Source: Streptomyces radicis (GTDB lineage: Bacteria > Actinomycetota > Actinomycetes > Streptomycetales > Streptomycetaceae). Taken from it: DNA of 64,000 nucleotides. The notes beneath the pieces are model-generated. The model did no database searches and was not told the DNA's origin. It was given only the letters and a program-made list of their open reading frames with translations. The stretch spans positions 35,533 through 99,532 of the forward strand of contig NZ_RBDY01000024.1 of NCBI RefSeq assembly GCF_003626575.1, read 5' to 3'. Positions within the stretch are counted from its first letter, which is position 1. Each line of letters starts with the position of its first letter. The position numbers and the translations under genes are program-made. Below, piece by piece: positions 16,220-28,604 of this stretch.

Positions 16220-18725
16220 CACGCGTTCACCTCCTCGGTCTTCTCGGCCTCGGCCGCGGTGGCGGCCGTCTCGGCGGCGACGCGGACCACGCCGCCCGGC
16301 AGGGTGCCGAGGTCGCGATGGGCGCCGCGGCCCACGGAGTTGAGCGGGATCCAGACGACGCGGTCCGGGATCTCGTCGGTGACCGCGAGCGGCAGGGCGA
16401 CGGAGCCCGCGGGGCCCGTCACCGCGACGCGGTCGCCGTCCTTGACCCCGGCCTCGCGCGCGGTGGCGGGCGAGAGCCTGGCCACGGCGGCGTGCCGGGT
16501 GCCGGCCAGCGCCTCGTCGCCGTCCTGGAGCGTGCCGCGGTCGAGCAGCAGCCGGTGCCCGGCCAGCACGGCCTCGCCCTCGGCGGGGCTCGGCAGCTCG
16601 GCGGGGGTGCCGGTGGGCCCGAGCGGCAGGTCGCCGCGCCACTCGGCGAGCGAGTCCAACTCCCGCCTGATCGTGCGCAGATCGGGCAGGCCGAGGTGCA
16701 CGTCCATGGCGTCGGCGAGCATGTGCAGCGCCCGCGCGTCGGTCTGCACGAGGCGGCGGGTCATCTGGTCGGGCCTGATCGCGGGGTCGAACGAGCGGGC
16801 GCGGCCCTCCCAGTTGATGAAGGTGCCGCCCTTCTCGACCACCGCCGCGACCGGCAGCACCACATGGGCGCGCCGGGTGACCTCGGTGGGCCGCAGCTCC
16901 AGGCTGACCAGGAAGCCGGTCTCGGCGACCTGGTCGAGCGCGGCGGCGGCGAGCGCCGGGTCCGGCAGGTCGTCGATGTCCACGCCCGCGACCAGCAGCG
17001 CGCCCACCTCACCCGCCGCGGCGGCCTCCACGATCCGGCCCGTGTCCCGCGCGGGCCGCTCGGGCAGCGCGCCGAGGCCCCAGGCGTTCGCGACCTCCTG
17101 GCGCGCCTGGCGCGAGGACTCGGGGCGCCCGCCGGGCAGCAGCCCGGGCAGCGCGCCTGCCTCGATCGCGCCGCGCTCGCCGGAGCGCCGCGGGATCCAC
17201 ACCAGGCCCGCCCCGGTGGCCGCCGCCGCGGCGACCGCCGCGGTGTAGGCCCCCGGCACGCCCGCGAGCCGCTCGCCGACGACGATGAGCGCGCCCTCGG
17301 CGCGCAGCGCGTCGGCCGCGGCCCTGCCGTGCTCGTCGAGCCCGCCGCCCACGCCCTCGCCGTCGGCCAGCGCGTTGAGCCACGTCGGCTCGGTGCCGGG
17401 CGCGGCGGGCAGCAGCGTGCCGCCCGTCTTGGCCAGGCCCCGCGTGATGTGGGTGGCGACGGAGAAGACGCGGGTGCCGTGCTTGCGGTGGCCCTTGCGC
17501 AGCCGCAGGAAGACGCCGGGGGCCTCCTCCTCGGACTCGAAGCCGACCAGCAGCACGGCGGGCGCGGTCTCAAGGGCGGCGTGCGTGGTGCCGTTGCCGT
17601 CCAGGTCGACGCCGTGCCCGGCGACGCGGGAGGCGAGGAACGCCGCCTCCTCCGCGCTGTGCCGCCTGGCGCGGAAGTCGATGTCGTTGGTGCCGAGGGC
17701 GACCCGCGCGAACTTGGCGTAGGCGTAGGCGTCCTCGACGGTCAGCCGCCCTCCGGTGAGCACGGCCGCGTCGCGGCCCGCGGCCCCTGCCAGGCCCGCG
17801 GCGGCGATCCGCAGCGCCTCGGGCCAGCTGGCGGGGACCAGCTCGCCGGTCGCCTCGTCCCGCACGAGCGGCGAGGTGAGGCGGTCGGGCTGCTGGGCGT
17901 AACGGAACGCGAAGCGGCCCTTGTCGCAGATCCACTCCTCGTTCACCCGCGGGTCGTTGGCCGCCATGCGCCGCATGACCTTGCCGCGCCTGTGGTCGGT
18001 GCGGGTGGCGCAGCCGCCCGCGCAGTGCTCGCACACGCTCGGCGACGACACCAGGTCGAACGGGCGGGAGCGGAAGCGGTAGGCGGCCGAGGTCAGCGCG
18101 CCCACGGGGCAGATCTGGATGGTGTTGCCCGAGAAGTACGACTCGAACGGGTCGCCCTCGCCCGTGCCCACCTGCTGGAGCGCGCCGCGTTCGAGCAGCT
18201 CGATCATCGGGTCGCCCGCGATCTGGTTCGAGAAGCGGGTGCACCGCGCGCACAGCACGCAGCGCTCGCGGTCGAGCAGCACCTGGGTGGAGATCGGCAC
18301 GGGCTTGTCGAACGTGCGCTTCACGCCGTCGAACCTGGACTCCGCGTCGCCCGCGCTCATCGCCTGGTTCTGCAAGGGGCACTCGCCGCCCTTGTCGCAG
18401 ACCGGGCAGTCGAGCGGGTGGTTGATCAGGAGCAGCTCCATCACGCCGCGCTGCGCCTTCTCGGCGACGGGCGAGCTGAGCTGCGTCTTGACGACCATGC
18501 CGTCGGTGCAGGTGATGGTGCAGGAGGCCATGGGCTTGCGCTGGCCCTCGACCTCCACGATGCACTGCCGACAGGCACCCGCGGGGTCGAGCAGCGGGTG
18601 GTCGCAGAACCGCGGGATCTCGATGCCCAGCTGCTCGGCGGCACGGATGACCAGGGTGCCCTTGGGCACCGAGACCTCGATGCCGTCGATGGTCAGCGTC
18701 ACCAGGTCCCCGGCGTCCTTGGCCG

Positions 18726-18729
<4 letters not shown>
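16219..18729 (-). CDS. nuoG: NADH-quinone oxidoreductase subunit G
   Basis: An 836-residue iron-sulphur subunit. It begins with a [2Fe-2S] ferredoxin domain (FCDHPLLDPAGACRQC), then the HPLDCPVCDKGGECPLQNQ region, the CVLCARCTRFSNQ and GNTIQICPVGAL cysteines, and CEHCAGGCATRTD for the additional N7-type cluster. A molybdopterin-oxidoreductase-like domain without obvious catalytic role follows. AGGAGGTGAACGC directly precedes the ATG inside the end of nuoF, with a 4-nt ATGA overlap. Confidence 0.95.
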
Positions 18730-20080
<1,351 letters not shown>

Positions 20081-20081
<1 letters not shown>

Positions 20082-20940
20082 CACTCACCCTCCTCGGTCA
20101 CCGGCCCCGCGGGGTGGTGCGGGTCGGAGGCCGAGCTCGGCTGCGGGGCGTCGTGGCGGCTCTCGTGGGTCGTGGGCGGCCGGTCCTGCGGGATGTCGGG
20201 GTGGCGCGGGGCGACGACCGTGGCGGGGCCCGTCTGGCCCTTGGCCAGCCGGAGCCCGGCCAGCGAGGCGGGCCCGGCGCTGCCACCGGCCTCGGTGGCG
20301 CCTGGGCGCTCGTCGGGGAAGCCCGCGAGCACGCGGGCGGTGGCCTTGAAGTCGCACAGCGGGGCGCCGCGGGTGGGCGTGACCTGGGCGCCCGCGCGCA
20401 GGTCGTCGACGAGGCGCTTGGCCGACTCGACGGTCTGGTTGTCGAAGAACTCCCAGTTGACCATGACGACCGGCGCGAAGTCGCACGCGGCGTTGCACTC
20501 GATGTGCTCCAGGGTGACCTTGCCGTCGGCGGTGGTCTCCCCGTTGCCGACGCCGAGGTGCTCCTTGAGCGCGTCGAAGATGGCGTCGCCGCCGAGCACC
20601 GCGCACAGGGTGTTGGTGCAGACGCCGACCTGGTGGTCGCCCGACGGCTTGCGCCGGTACATCGAGTAGAACGTCGCGACCGCGGTCACCTCGGCGCTGG
20701 TCAGCCCGAGCACGTCCGCGCAGAACCGCACGCCGGTGCGGGTGACATGGCCCTCCTCGGACTGCACGAGGTGCAGCAGCGGCAGCAGCGCGGAGCGGCT
20801 GTCGGGGTAGCGGGCCACGACCTCGGCCGCGTCGGCCTCGAGACGGGCCCGCACCTCGGCGGGGTAGTCGGGCGCGGGCATCTGCGGCATGCCGAGCTGG
20901 ACGTCGCGGCCGGTCGCGGGGGCCGGTGTCTCGTTGGCGC

Positions 20941-20944
<4 letters not shown>
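20081..20944 (-). CDS. nuoE: NADH-quinone oxidoreductase subunit E with Pro-rich tail
   Basis: A 287-residue subunit. The thioredoxin-like [2Fe-2S] domain covers roughly residues 30-200 with ligands in CTNTLC and CNAAC. A low-complexity tail of about 80 residues rich in Pro, Gly, His and Ser follows, as in other actinobacterial NuoE. GTG start overlaps the nuoD stop by 4 nt. Confidence 0.94.
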
Positions 20945-22274
<1,330 letters not shown>

Positions 22275-22275
<1 letters not shown>

Positions 22276-22985
22276 CAGCTGTACGACCTCCGCTGGTCGG
22301 GTGCCGGGATCTGGGCGCCCTTGTACTCGACGGGGATGCCGCCGAGCGGGTAGTCCTTGCGCTGGGGGAAGCCCTGCCAGTCGTCGGGCATCATGATCCG
22401 CGTGAGCGCGGGGTGGCCGTCGAAGACGAGCCCGAAGAAGTCGTAGACCTCGCGCTCGTGCCAGTCGTTGGTCGGGTAGACGTCCACGATCGACGGCAGG
22501 TGCGGGTCGGCGTCGGGCGCGCTGGTCTCGAGGCGGATGATCCGCCCGTGGGTGAGCGAGCGCAGATGGTAGACGGCGTGCAGCTCGCGCCCCGTGTCCT
22601 GGGGGTTGTGCACGCCGCTCACGCCGGTGCAGAGCTCGAAGCGGAGCGCGGGGTCGTCCCGCAGCGTCCGCGCGACGGCGGGCAGGTGCTCGCGGGCGAT
22701 GTGGAACGTGAGCTCGTCCCGGTCCACGACGGTCTTCTCGATCGCGGCGCCCGGGTCGATCCCCTGCTCCTCGAGGGCTCCCTCGAGCTCGTCGGCGACC
22801 TCGTCGAAGTACCCGCCGTAAGGCCGTGACGTGGCCCCCGGCATCCGCACAGTCCGCACGAGCCCGCCGTAACCGGTGGTGTCCGAGCCGTTGTTGGCCC
22901 CGAACATCCCCCGCCGCTCGGCGATGGCCTCCCCGCCATCCCCGCGCTGCGCGGGCACCTCGTTCGCGCTTGTGTTCTCGTTCAC
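22275..22985 (-). CDS. nuoC: NADH-quinone oxidoreductase subunit C
   Basis: A 236-residue 30-kDa-type subunit. The N terminus (about 75 residues, RRGMFGANNGSDTTGYGGL) is the actinobacterial extension; the conserved core ends with NDWHEREVYDFFGL, DDWQGFPQRKDYPLGG and PVEYKG. The GTG start has GGAGGG upstream; an apparent longer frame runs into the upstream repeat array and is not credible. Unlike the other junctions of the operon, nuoC is not joined to its upstream neighbour nuoB but separated by the hairpin-repeat island. Confidence 0.94.
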
Positions 22986-23853
22986 CCGCAAACCCTCCTC
23001 GCAGGGGCGCAACCACGACAGAAACAACCGCCGACGGTGACAACCAACGCGCCGCTGCCGCGGCACGGCGAAACGCCGCTGGCGCGGCGCAGTTTGCCGC
23101 CCGCAGGGCGGACCGCGCACGCATCCGCGGGTACGTGCGCACCGCCGCTGACACGGCTCAGCCCGCGCAGCGGCGCGAACGCGCGAACACCCACCGGGCA
23201 CAACTCACCGCCCGCAGGGCGAACCCCGCACGTGCCCACGGGCACAAGCACGCCACCGCCCGCGCGACGAACCCCGCGCAGCGCGCGAACGCCCCCCGGA
23301 GGCAACCCGGCGACCACCAACGAAGCGCGGCGCGAGAGCGCAAGCTCGGGGCCACCCGCAAGGCCAAGCCCGCGCAGCGGAACGGCGCCGCCCGCAGGGC
23401 GAACCGCACACGCGCCCGCAGACACAAGCGCGCCGCCACCCGCGCGGCGAACCCCGCGCGACAGCGCGAACTCGCGGACGCTCACCGAGGGCAACTCACC
23501 GCCCGCAAGGCCAAGCCCGCGCAGCGGAGCGGCGCCGCCCGCAGGGCGAACCGCACACGCGCCCACAGGCACAAGCGCGCCGCCACCCTCACGCACAGAC
23601 GCGGCACGGCCAGCGCAGCGAACCCCGCGCAGCGGAACGGCGCCACCCGCAGGGCGAACCCCGCACGTGCCCACGGGCACAAGCACGCCACCGCCCACGC
23701 GGCGAACCCCGCGCAGCGCGCGGACGCTCGCCGGGGGTGACCCGGCGACCACCGACGGGGTCCGGCGTGAGGGCGCACGCTCGGGGCCGCCCACGCGGCC
23801 AAGCCCGCGCAGCGAAAACTTCGCGCCCGAGCGCCCGGCGGCCACCACCCCGC
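22986..23853. repeat. Non-coding tandem hairpin array inserted between nuoB and nuoC
   Basis: About 870 bp of degenerate repeats. The core CGCCC-GCA-GGGCG (5-bp stem, 3-nt loop) starts at 23098, 23209, 23389 and 23536 exactly, and at 23644 with one mismatch, giving spacings of 111, 180, 147 and 108 nt. Each core is followed by GAACC and, in most units, an ACAAGC-GCGCC-type block and a GCGAACCCCGCGC block. Two units also contain the hairpin GTGCCC-AC-GGGCAC. The phrase GGCCAAGCCCGCGCAGCG recurs three times (near 23373, 23510 and 23799). All six frames are nearly open because of GC content, but translations are Arg/Ala/Pro or Gly/Val low complexity, so I treat the island as non-coding. It lies inside the nuo transcript. 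Confidence 0.8.
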
Positions 23854-24408
23854 TCACCGCAGCAGCCCCTTGATCTCCAGCGTGGGCAACGCCTTGAGCG
23901 CCGCCTCCTCCGCCTCGCGCGCGGCCTGCTCGCGATTCACGCCGAGCTTCTCCTCGCGGATCTTCTCGTGCAGCTTGAGGATCGCGTCCATCAGCATTTC
24001 AGGGCGCGGCGGGCAGCCGGGAAGGTAGATGTCCACGGGCACGACATGGTCGACGCCCTGAACGATCGAGTAATTGTTGAACATTCCGCCCGACGATGCG
24101 CAGACGCCCATCGAGATGACCCACTTGGGGTTCGGCATCTGGTCGTAGACCTGCCGCAGCACCGGCGCCATCTTCTGGCTCACGCGCCCGGCCACGATCA
24201 TCAGGTCCGCCTGGCGCGGCGAGCCGCGGAAGACCTCCATGCCGAAGCGGGCCAGGTCGTACCGGCCCGCGCCCGTGGTCATCATCTCGATCGCGCAGCA
24301 CGCGAGCCCGAACGTGGCCGGGAACACCGAGGACTTCCGCGCCAGCGCCGCCATGTTCTCGACGGTGTCGAGCAGAAATCCGCTGGGCAGCTTCTCTTCG
24401 AGACCCAT
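23854..24408 (-). CDS. nuoB: NADH-quinone oxidoreductase subunit B
   Basis: A 184-residue subunit that binds cluster N2, the electron donor to quinone. Cluster ligands are the adjacent cysteines in FGLACCAIEMM, the Cys in GVCASSGGMF and the Cys in YLPGCPPRPE. The start MGLEEKLPSGF is preceded by a GAGAGAGG element; the longer frame overlapping nuoA is not used. nuoA ends 16 nt upstream. Confidence 0.95.
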   Translation of the reverse strand: MGLEEKLPSGFLLDTVENMAALARKSSVFPATFGLACCAIEMMTTGAGRYDLARFGMEVFRGSPRQADLMIVAGRVSQKMAPVLRQVYDQMPNPKWVISMGVCASSGGMFNNYSIVQGVDHVVPVDIYLPGCPPRPEMLMDAILKLHEKIREEKLGVNREQAAREAEEAALKALPTLEIKGLLR

Positions 24409-24424
24409 CAGGATTGCCTCTCTC

Positions 24425-24784
24425 TCAGTCCCATTCGAGTCCTCCTCGGCGCCAGTCATAAGCGTAGGCAACGCCGATGAGGCCGACAAAAATCAGCATC
24501 TGCACAAAGCCGAACATCCCGAGCGAGTCGAAGTGGACGGCCCAGGGATAGAGAAAGACGATCTCGATGTCGAAGATGATGAACAGCATCGCCGTCAGGT
24601 AGTACTTGACGGGGAACCGCCCCCCGCCCACCGGCTGGGGTGTCGGCTCGATGCCGCACTCGTATGCGGACAGCTTCGCCCGGTTGTAGCGCTTGGGGCC
24701 GACGAGCGCGGCCGTTACCACGGAGAAGACGGCGAAGGCCGCCGCGAGGGCGCCCAGCACGAGGATGGGAACATACGCGTTCAC
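24425..24784 (-). CDS. nuoA: NADH-quinone oxidoreductase subunit A
   Basis: A 119-residue, three-TM subunit and first gene of the operon. Conserved text is KLSAYECGIEPT, RFPVKYYLTAMLFIIFDIE and WRRGGLEWD. The GTG start (VNAYVPILV) follows AAGGAG; an upstream in-frame start at 24826 would add 14 residues without homology. Confidence 0.95.
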   Translation of the reverse strand: MNAYVPILVLGALAAAFAVFSVVTAALVGPKRYNRAKLSAYECGIEPTPQPVGGGRFPVKYYLTAMLFIIFDIEIVFLYPWAVHFDSLGMFGFVQMLIFVGLIGVAYAYDWRRGGLEWD

Positions 24785-24835
24785 CGCACCTCGCTCCTTC
24801 CAGTCGACGGCGACTGCTGCAACCACGAAAGATCA

Positions 24836-24863
24836 ATGCTATGTGAGTCAGTTCACAAGGCAA
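24836..24863 (-). promoter_or_regulatory. nuo operon promoter with Rex-type operator
   Basis: The 16-mer at 24842-24857 reads TGTGAACTGACTCACA on the minus strand, closely matching the Rex operator consensus TGTGAACGCGTTCACA (differences only in the central bases). It exactly fills the spacer between a candidate -35 (TTGCCT, 24858-24863) and -10 (TAGCAT, 24836-24841), about 58 nt upstream of the nuoA start. In S. coelicolor, Rex represses nuo when NADH/NAD+ is low and releases it when NADH rises. Occlusion of the promoter by Rex would follow directly from this geometry. Confidence 0.8.
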
Positions 24864-25029
24864 GAGGCATCCTATGCCTCGCCCCCTGTGACCCACGACA
24901 CGGGTCCCCCCACCAATCCTGTGATCTCTCCCACCCACCCTCTGGATCAAGGTGTCCAGGACGGGACGTACCACGCAAGGTCGTTGATCCACTTCGGCCG
25001 TGGAGACAAGGCTCGGACCAGGCTCAGCA

Positions 25030-25809
25030 GTGCCAGACATCACGCTCACCACGGCCATCGCCCTGTGCGTGGCCGCGGCCGCCGCGGGCTGGATCGACGC
25101 GGTCGTCGGCGGCGGCGGGCTCCTCCAACTCCCCGCGCTCCTCATCGGACTGCCCGACGTGTCCCCCACCTACGCGCTGGGCACCAACAAGGCGGTGGCC
25201 GTGACCGGGACATCGATCGCGGCCGTGACGTTCGCCCGCAGGTCCCCGCTCGACAGGCGGCTCGCGCTCCGGCTCGGCGCGCTCGCGCTCGCCTCGTCGG
25301 CGGGTGGCGCGCTGCTCGCGTCGGCCGTGGACAAGCGCGTGCTCCAGCCGTTGATCATGGTGATGCTGCTGGGGGTCGCGGCGTTCGTGGTGCTGCGGCC
25401 CCGGTTCGGCACCGCGCCGACCGAACGCGTCCCCTCACGCCGCAGGGCCGCGGCCGCGCTGCTCGTGGCGGGCGTGGGCATCGGCTTCTACGACGGCATC
25501 CTCGGCCCGGGCACGGGCACGTTCCTCGTCATATCCCTCGTGGCGCTCCTCCACATGAACCTGCTGACCGCGTCGGCCACCGCAAAGGTCGTGAATGTGG
25601 GCACAAACCTCGGCGCGCTGGCGGTGTTCACCGCGCACGGGACGGTGCTGTGGGCGCTGGCGGCGCCGATGGCGGCGTTCAACATGGCGGGCGGCTGGGC
25701 CGGGGCGCACATGGCGCTGCGCCGCGGCAGCGGCTTCGTGCGCGTCGTACTGCTCGTGGTGGTCACGGGACTCGTCACGCGGCTGGCCTGGGAGCAGTGG
25801 TGGGCGTGA
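25030..25809 (+). CDS. TSUP-family (TauE/SafE) membrane permease
   Basis: A 259-residue membrane protein with seven to eight hydrophobic segments and the two internal family repeats: GWIDAVVGGGGLLQLPALL near the N terminus and GIGFYDGILGPGTGTFL in the middle. Members export or import sulphite, sulphoacetate or other organosulphur and small anions; the substrate here is unknown. I take the GTG of VPDITL as start since homologues begin at this point, although neither it nor the GTG at 25000 has a strong ribosome site. It diverges from the nuo promoter. Confidence 0.82.
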   Translation: MPDITLTTAIALCVAAAAAGWIDAVVGGGGLLQLPALLIGLPDVSPTYALGTNKAVAVTGTSIAAVTFARRSPLDRRLALRLGALALASSAGGALLASAVDKRVLQPLIMVMLLGVAAFVVLRPRFGTAPTERVPSRRRAAAALLVAGVGIGFYDGILGPGTGTFLVISLVALLHMNLLTASATAKVVNVGTNLGALAVFTAHGTVLWALAAPMAAFNMAGGWAGAHMALRRGSGFVRVVLLVVVTGLVTRLAWEQWWA

Positions 25810-26059
25810 CGTGCGTCACGTCGCACACCCATCTGACGGGGACTCCGTTGAACGAACGCCCGACCCCGTGGTAGCCCGGCACCGACGGCGGACATTCCGG
25901 ACAACGCGCAGGACACGGCGGGACATCCACCCGAAAGATCATCTCCCGCGCGAAACGGCGTTCCGGACAAAACGCCCCTAACCTCGCCGCGCACCTGTCA
26001 ACTGTGGCCGATACCACGATCATTGTGATCATGCGCGTGTACTGATAGCCGTTATCGGC

Positions 26060-26893
26060 ATGTCCCCAATTCGTTATCGAGGTCGGCACCGAAAACCTCG
26101 CCCGTCCCGCACCGGCGGCCTGCTCCGCGGTGGGGTGCTCACCGGCGTGGTCGGCTCGGTCGCCGTCACCGGCTCCACCTCACCGGCGCTCGCCGCCGAG
26201 AAGCCCACCGAGTCCACCGGTGAGCTGCCCGCGCTCGACCTGGCCCTCGCCCAGGGCGTCGACCGCGCCACCCAGGCCACCGCGGCCTACGCCACCCAGG
26301 CCGAGTCCCAGGCCGACTGGCAGAACTGGCAGCGCGCCCAGAGCCGCGCCGCCTCCCAGGCGGGACAGGCGGCGGCCGAGCGCCGCGCCGAGGCCGACCG
26401 CCGCGCCCAGGAGGCGCGCGAGGCCGAAGAGGCCAGGCTGGCCCAGGAGGCCCAAGAGGCCGAGGAGGCCCGCGAGCGCGCCGCCGCCGCTGAGGCCCAG
26501 ACCCTCTCCGCGCCCGCCGACGAGGCCCCCGTCACCGGCACGGGCGCCGACGCCGTGCTGAGCTATGTCCGCGCCCAGCTGGGCGACGCGTACGCGATGG
26601 GCGCCTCGGGCCCCGACGCGTGGGACTGCTCGAGCCTGACGCAGGCCGCGTTCGCCACCGTCGGCGTCTCGCTGCCGCGCGTCGCCGCCGATCAGTCGGT
26701 CGCTGGCACCCCCGTGTCGCTCGACGCCCTCCAGCCCGGCGACCTTCTCCACTGGGGCGGCGCTGGCAGCGCCTACCACGTGGCGGTGTACATGGGCGAC
26801 GGCACGTTCATCGGCGCCCAGAACCCCTCCACCGGCGTCGTCCAGAAGACGCTCGACTGGGACCCGCCCACCGGGGCCGTGCGCGTCCTGTGA
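26060..26893 (+). CDS. Secreted NlpC/P60 cell-wall hydrolase with coiled coil
   Basis: A 277-residue exported protein. Residues 1-46 are a signal peptide ending SPALAA. Residues about 80-150 form an Ala/Glu/Arg-rich coiled coil that usually acts as a spacer or regulator, and the C-terminal 120 residues are an NlpC/P60 peptidase domain. The catalytic Cys190 lies in DAWDCSSLTQ and His240 in YHVAVYMGDG. It should cleave stem peptides of peptidoglycan. The start ATG has only a weak ribosome site. I looked for a c-di-AMP (ydaO) riboswitch in the 250-nt upstream region, common in front of such genes, and did not find one. Confidence 0.88.
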   Translation: MSPIRYRGRHRKPRPSRTGGLLRGGVLTGVVGSVAVTGSTSPALAAEKPTESTGELPALDLALAQGVDRATQATAAYATQAESQADWQNWQRAQSRAASQAGQAAAERRAEADRRAQEAREAEEARLAQEAQEAEEARERAAAAEAQTLSAPADEAPVTGTGADAVLSYVRAQLGDAYAMGASGPDAWDCSSLTQAAFATVGVSLPRVAADQSVAGTPVSLDALQPGDLLHWGGAGSAYHVAVYMGDGTFIGAQNPSTGVVQKTLDWDPPTGAVRVL

Positions 26894-27012
26894 CGCAACG
26901 CGCGTAGCCACACGCCCCGTTGACACCCCGTCGGCCACGCGCCGACCCACAGCTTGTCCACAGCCTGTGGACAACCACCGAGCCGCGCACCGGACATGAG
27001 CCGCCGGACACA

Positions 27013-27048
27013 CGAAGGGGGCGCCGCGACACCGCGGCGCCCCCTTCG
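27013..27048. terminator. Bidirectional terminator, 16-bp perfect stem
   Basis: Arms at 27013-27028 and 27033-27048 are perfectly complementary around the loop ACAC. It separates the convergent NlpC/P60 and reductase genes. Confidence 0.85.
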
Positions 27049-27065
27049 GCGTTGTCGCCCCCGCG

Positions 27066-28334
27066 TCAGGCGCGCGGGGCCACCTTCGTGAGGCCGTTGA
27101 TGACCCGGTCCATGGCGTCGCCGCCGGTCGGGTCGGTCAGGTTCGCGAGCAGCTTCAGCAGGAAGCGCATCAGCACCGGGTGGCTCAGCCCGCGCTCGGC
27201 GGCGATCCTCATGATCCTGGGGTTGCTGATGAGCTGCACGAACGCGCGGCCCAGCGAGTAGTACCCGCCGTAGGTGTCGCGCAGCACCTTGGAGTAGGCG
27301 CGCAGCGCCAACTCCCGCTGCGCGGGCGTCTGGCGGGCCAGCGCCTGGCTGACGACCTCGGCCGCGATGCGCCCCGACTCCATGGCGTACGCGATGCCCT
27401 CGCCGTTGAACGGGTTGACCAGCCCGCCCGAGTCGCCCACCAGCATCAGCCCGCGCGCGTAGTGCGGCTTGCGGTTGAACGCCATGGGCAGCGCCGCGCC
27501 CCTGATCGGGCCCGTCATGAACTCCGGCGTGAACTGCCACTCCTCGGGCATCGAGGCGCACCACGTCTTGAGGACCTCGCGCCAGTCGAGCTCCTTGAAC
27601 GAGGGGGAGCTGTTGAGCACGCCGAGGCCGACGTTGGACGTGCCGTCGCCCATGCCGAAGATCCAGCCGTACCCGGGCAGCAGCCGCTCGCGCCCGTCGC
27701 GCCGGTCCCACAGCTCGAACCACGACTCGAGGTAGTCGTCGTCGTGGCGCGGGGTGGTGAAGTACGTCCTGACGGCGACGCCCATCGGGCGGCGCTCGTC
27801 GCGGTGGCGGCCCATCGCGAGGGACAGCCGCGAGGAGTTGCCGTCGGCGGCGATGACGACCGGGGCGGTGTAGGTGACCTGCTTCTTGTCGTCGCCGAGC
27901 CTGGCCTCGACGCCGGTGATGCGGCCGGTGCGCTCGTCGCGCACGGGCCCGGTGACGGCGCAGCGCTCGGCCAGCCGCGCGCCCGCCTTGACCGCGGCCT
28001 GGGCCAGCTGCTCATCGAAGTCGTCGCGCCTGCGGACCAGTCCGTAGTCGGGGTACGACGCCAGCTCGGGCCAGTCGAGCTGGAGCCGCTGCCCGCCGCC
28101 GATGACCCGCAGCCCCCGGTTGCGCAGCCAGCCCGCCTCCTCGGAGACGTCGATCCCCATGGCCACGAGCTGCTTGACGGCCCGTGGGGTCAGCCCGTCG
28201 CCGCACACCTTCTCGCGGGGGAACGCCGTCTTCTCCAGCAGCGCCACGTCGAGCCCGGCCTGGGCGAGGTGGAAGGCGGTCGCCGAACCGGCAGGACCGG
28301 CCCCGACGACGATGACATCAGCGGTCTCGGCCAC
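27066..28334 (-). CDS. Geranylgeranyl-reductase family flavoprotein, probably menaquinone side-chain reductase
   Basis: A 422-residue FAD-dependent oxidoreductase. The N-terminal dinucleotide motif is VIVVGAGPAGSATAFHLAQ; further FAD contacts are FPREKVCGDGLTP, APVVIAADGNSS and MLVGDSGGLVNPFNGEGI. The family reduces isoprenoid double bonds. Location between nuo and menG, and the homologous gene order in Streptomyces, suggest a MenJ-like enzyme that saturates the beta-isoprene unit of menaquinone; reduction of geranylgeranyl lipids is the alternative. The C terminus (about residues 340-422) is the usual alpha-helical cap. Confidence 0.85.
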   Translation of the reverse strand: MAETADVIVVGAGPAGSATAFHLAQAGLDVALLEKTAFPREKVCGDGLTPRAVKQLVAMGIDVSEEAGWLRNRGLRVIGGGQRLQLDWPELASYPDYGLVRRRDDFDEQLAQAAVKAGARLAERCAVTGPVRDERTGRITGVEARLGDDKKQVTYTAPVVIAADGNSSRLSLAMGRHRDERRPMGVAVRTYFTTPRHDDDYLESWFELWDRRDGRERLLPGYGWIFGMGDGTSNVGLGVLNSSPSFKELDWREVLKTWCASMPEEWQFTPEFMTGPIRGAALPMAFNRKPHYARGLMLVGDSGGLVNPFNGEGIAYAMESGRIAAEVVSQALARQTPAQRELALRAYSKVLRDTYGGYYSLGRAFVQLISNPRIMRIAAERGLSHPVLMRFLLKLLANLTDPTGGDAMDRVINGLTKVAPRA

Positions 28335-28604
28335 GGTGGCTCTCCCAATCGAAAGGGGGCGGGGGTCGGTGAAGAGTCTATGACTCGGGTCTGTTGTGAA
28401 GCAGCGCCGTCCGCCCGAAGGGCGTGCCCAACGGCTCCCCCGGCCTGGCGGCCGGGGAGGGTCACATCTTCGTAGGGGCGGTTCCGGTCGGGGGCCGCTC
28501 GCCCCGGCGTTCAGCGGGTCGGGAGTCGTCGGCCTTCGCTACCGCGTGGTGCGCTGGCGGCGCGTTCCCTCGTACCGTCTCGGGCGGGGTGCGGGGCCGC
28601 TTCG
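28335..28604. other. Non-coding segment with GC hairpins
   Basis: No gene is visible. It contains CGCCC-GAA-GGGCG at 28412-28424, the same 5-bp stem as in the nuo array with a different loop, and CCCCGGCC-TGGC-GGCCGGGG at 28438-28457, which may end minus-strand transcription from the pseudogene. The reductase promoter must lie at its left part. Confidence 0.5.

Noticed and set aside
16220..16642. Upstream extension of nuoH to about 597 residues
   Set aside because: The extra sequence is the antiframe shadow of nuoG; the family N terminus begins at MPLAQEP.
22986..23853. CRISPR array
   Set aside because: Repeats are degenerate, spacing is irregular (108-180 nt) and there are no unique spacers or cas genes.
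22982..23873. Long open frames on both strands through the nuoB-nuoC gap
   Set aside because: Composition-driven: several frames are open at once, the products are Arg/Ala/Pro or Gly/Val low complexity, and no ribosome site or homology is visible.
25810..26059. c-di-AMP riboswitch before the NlpC/P60 gene
   Set aside because: Expected because of the gene type, but none of the conserved ydaO core segments could be found.
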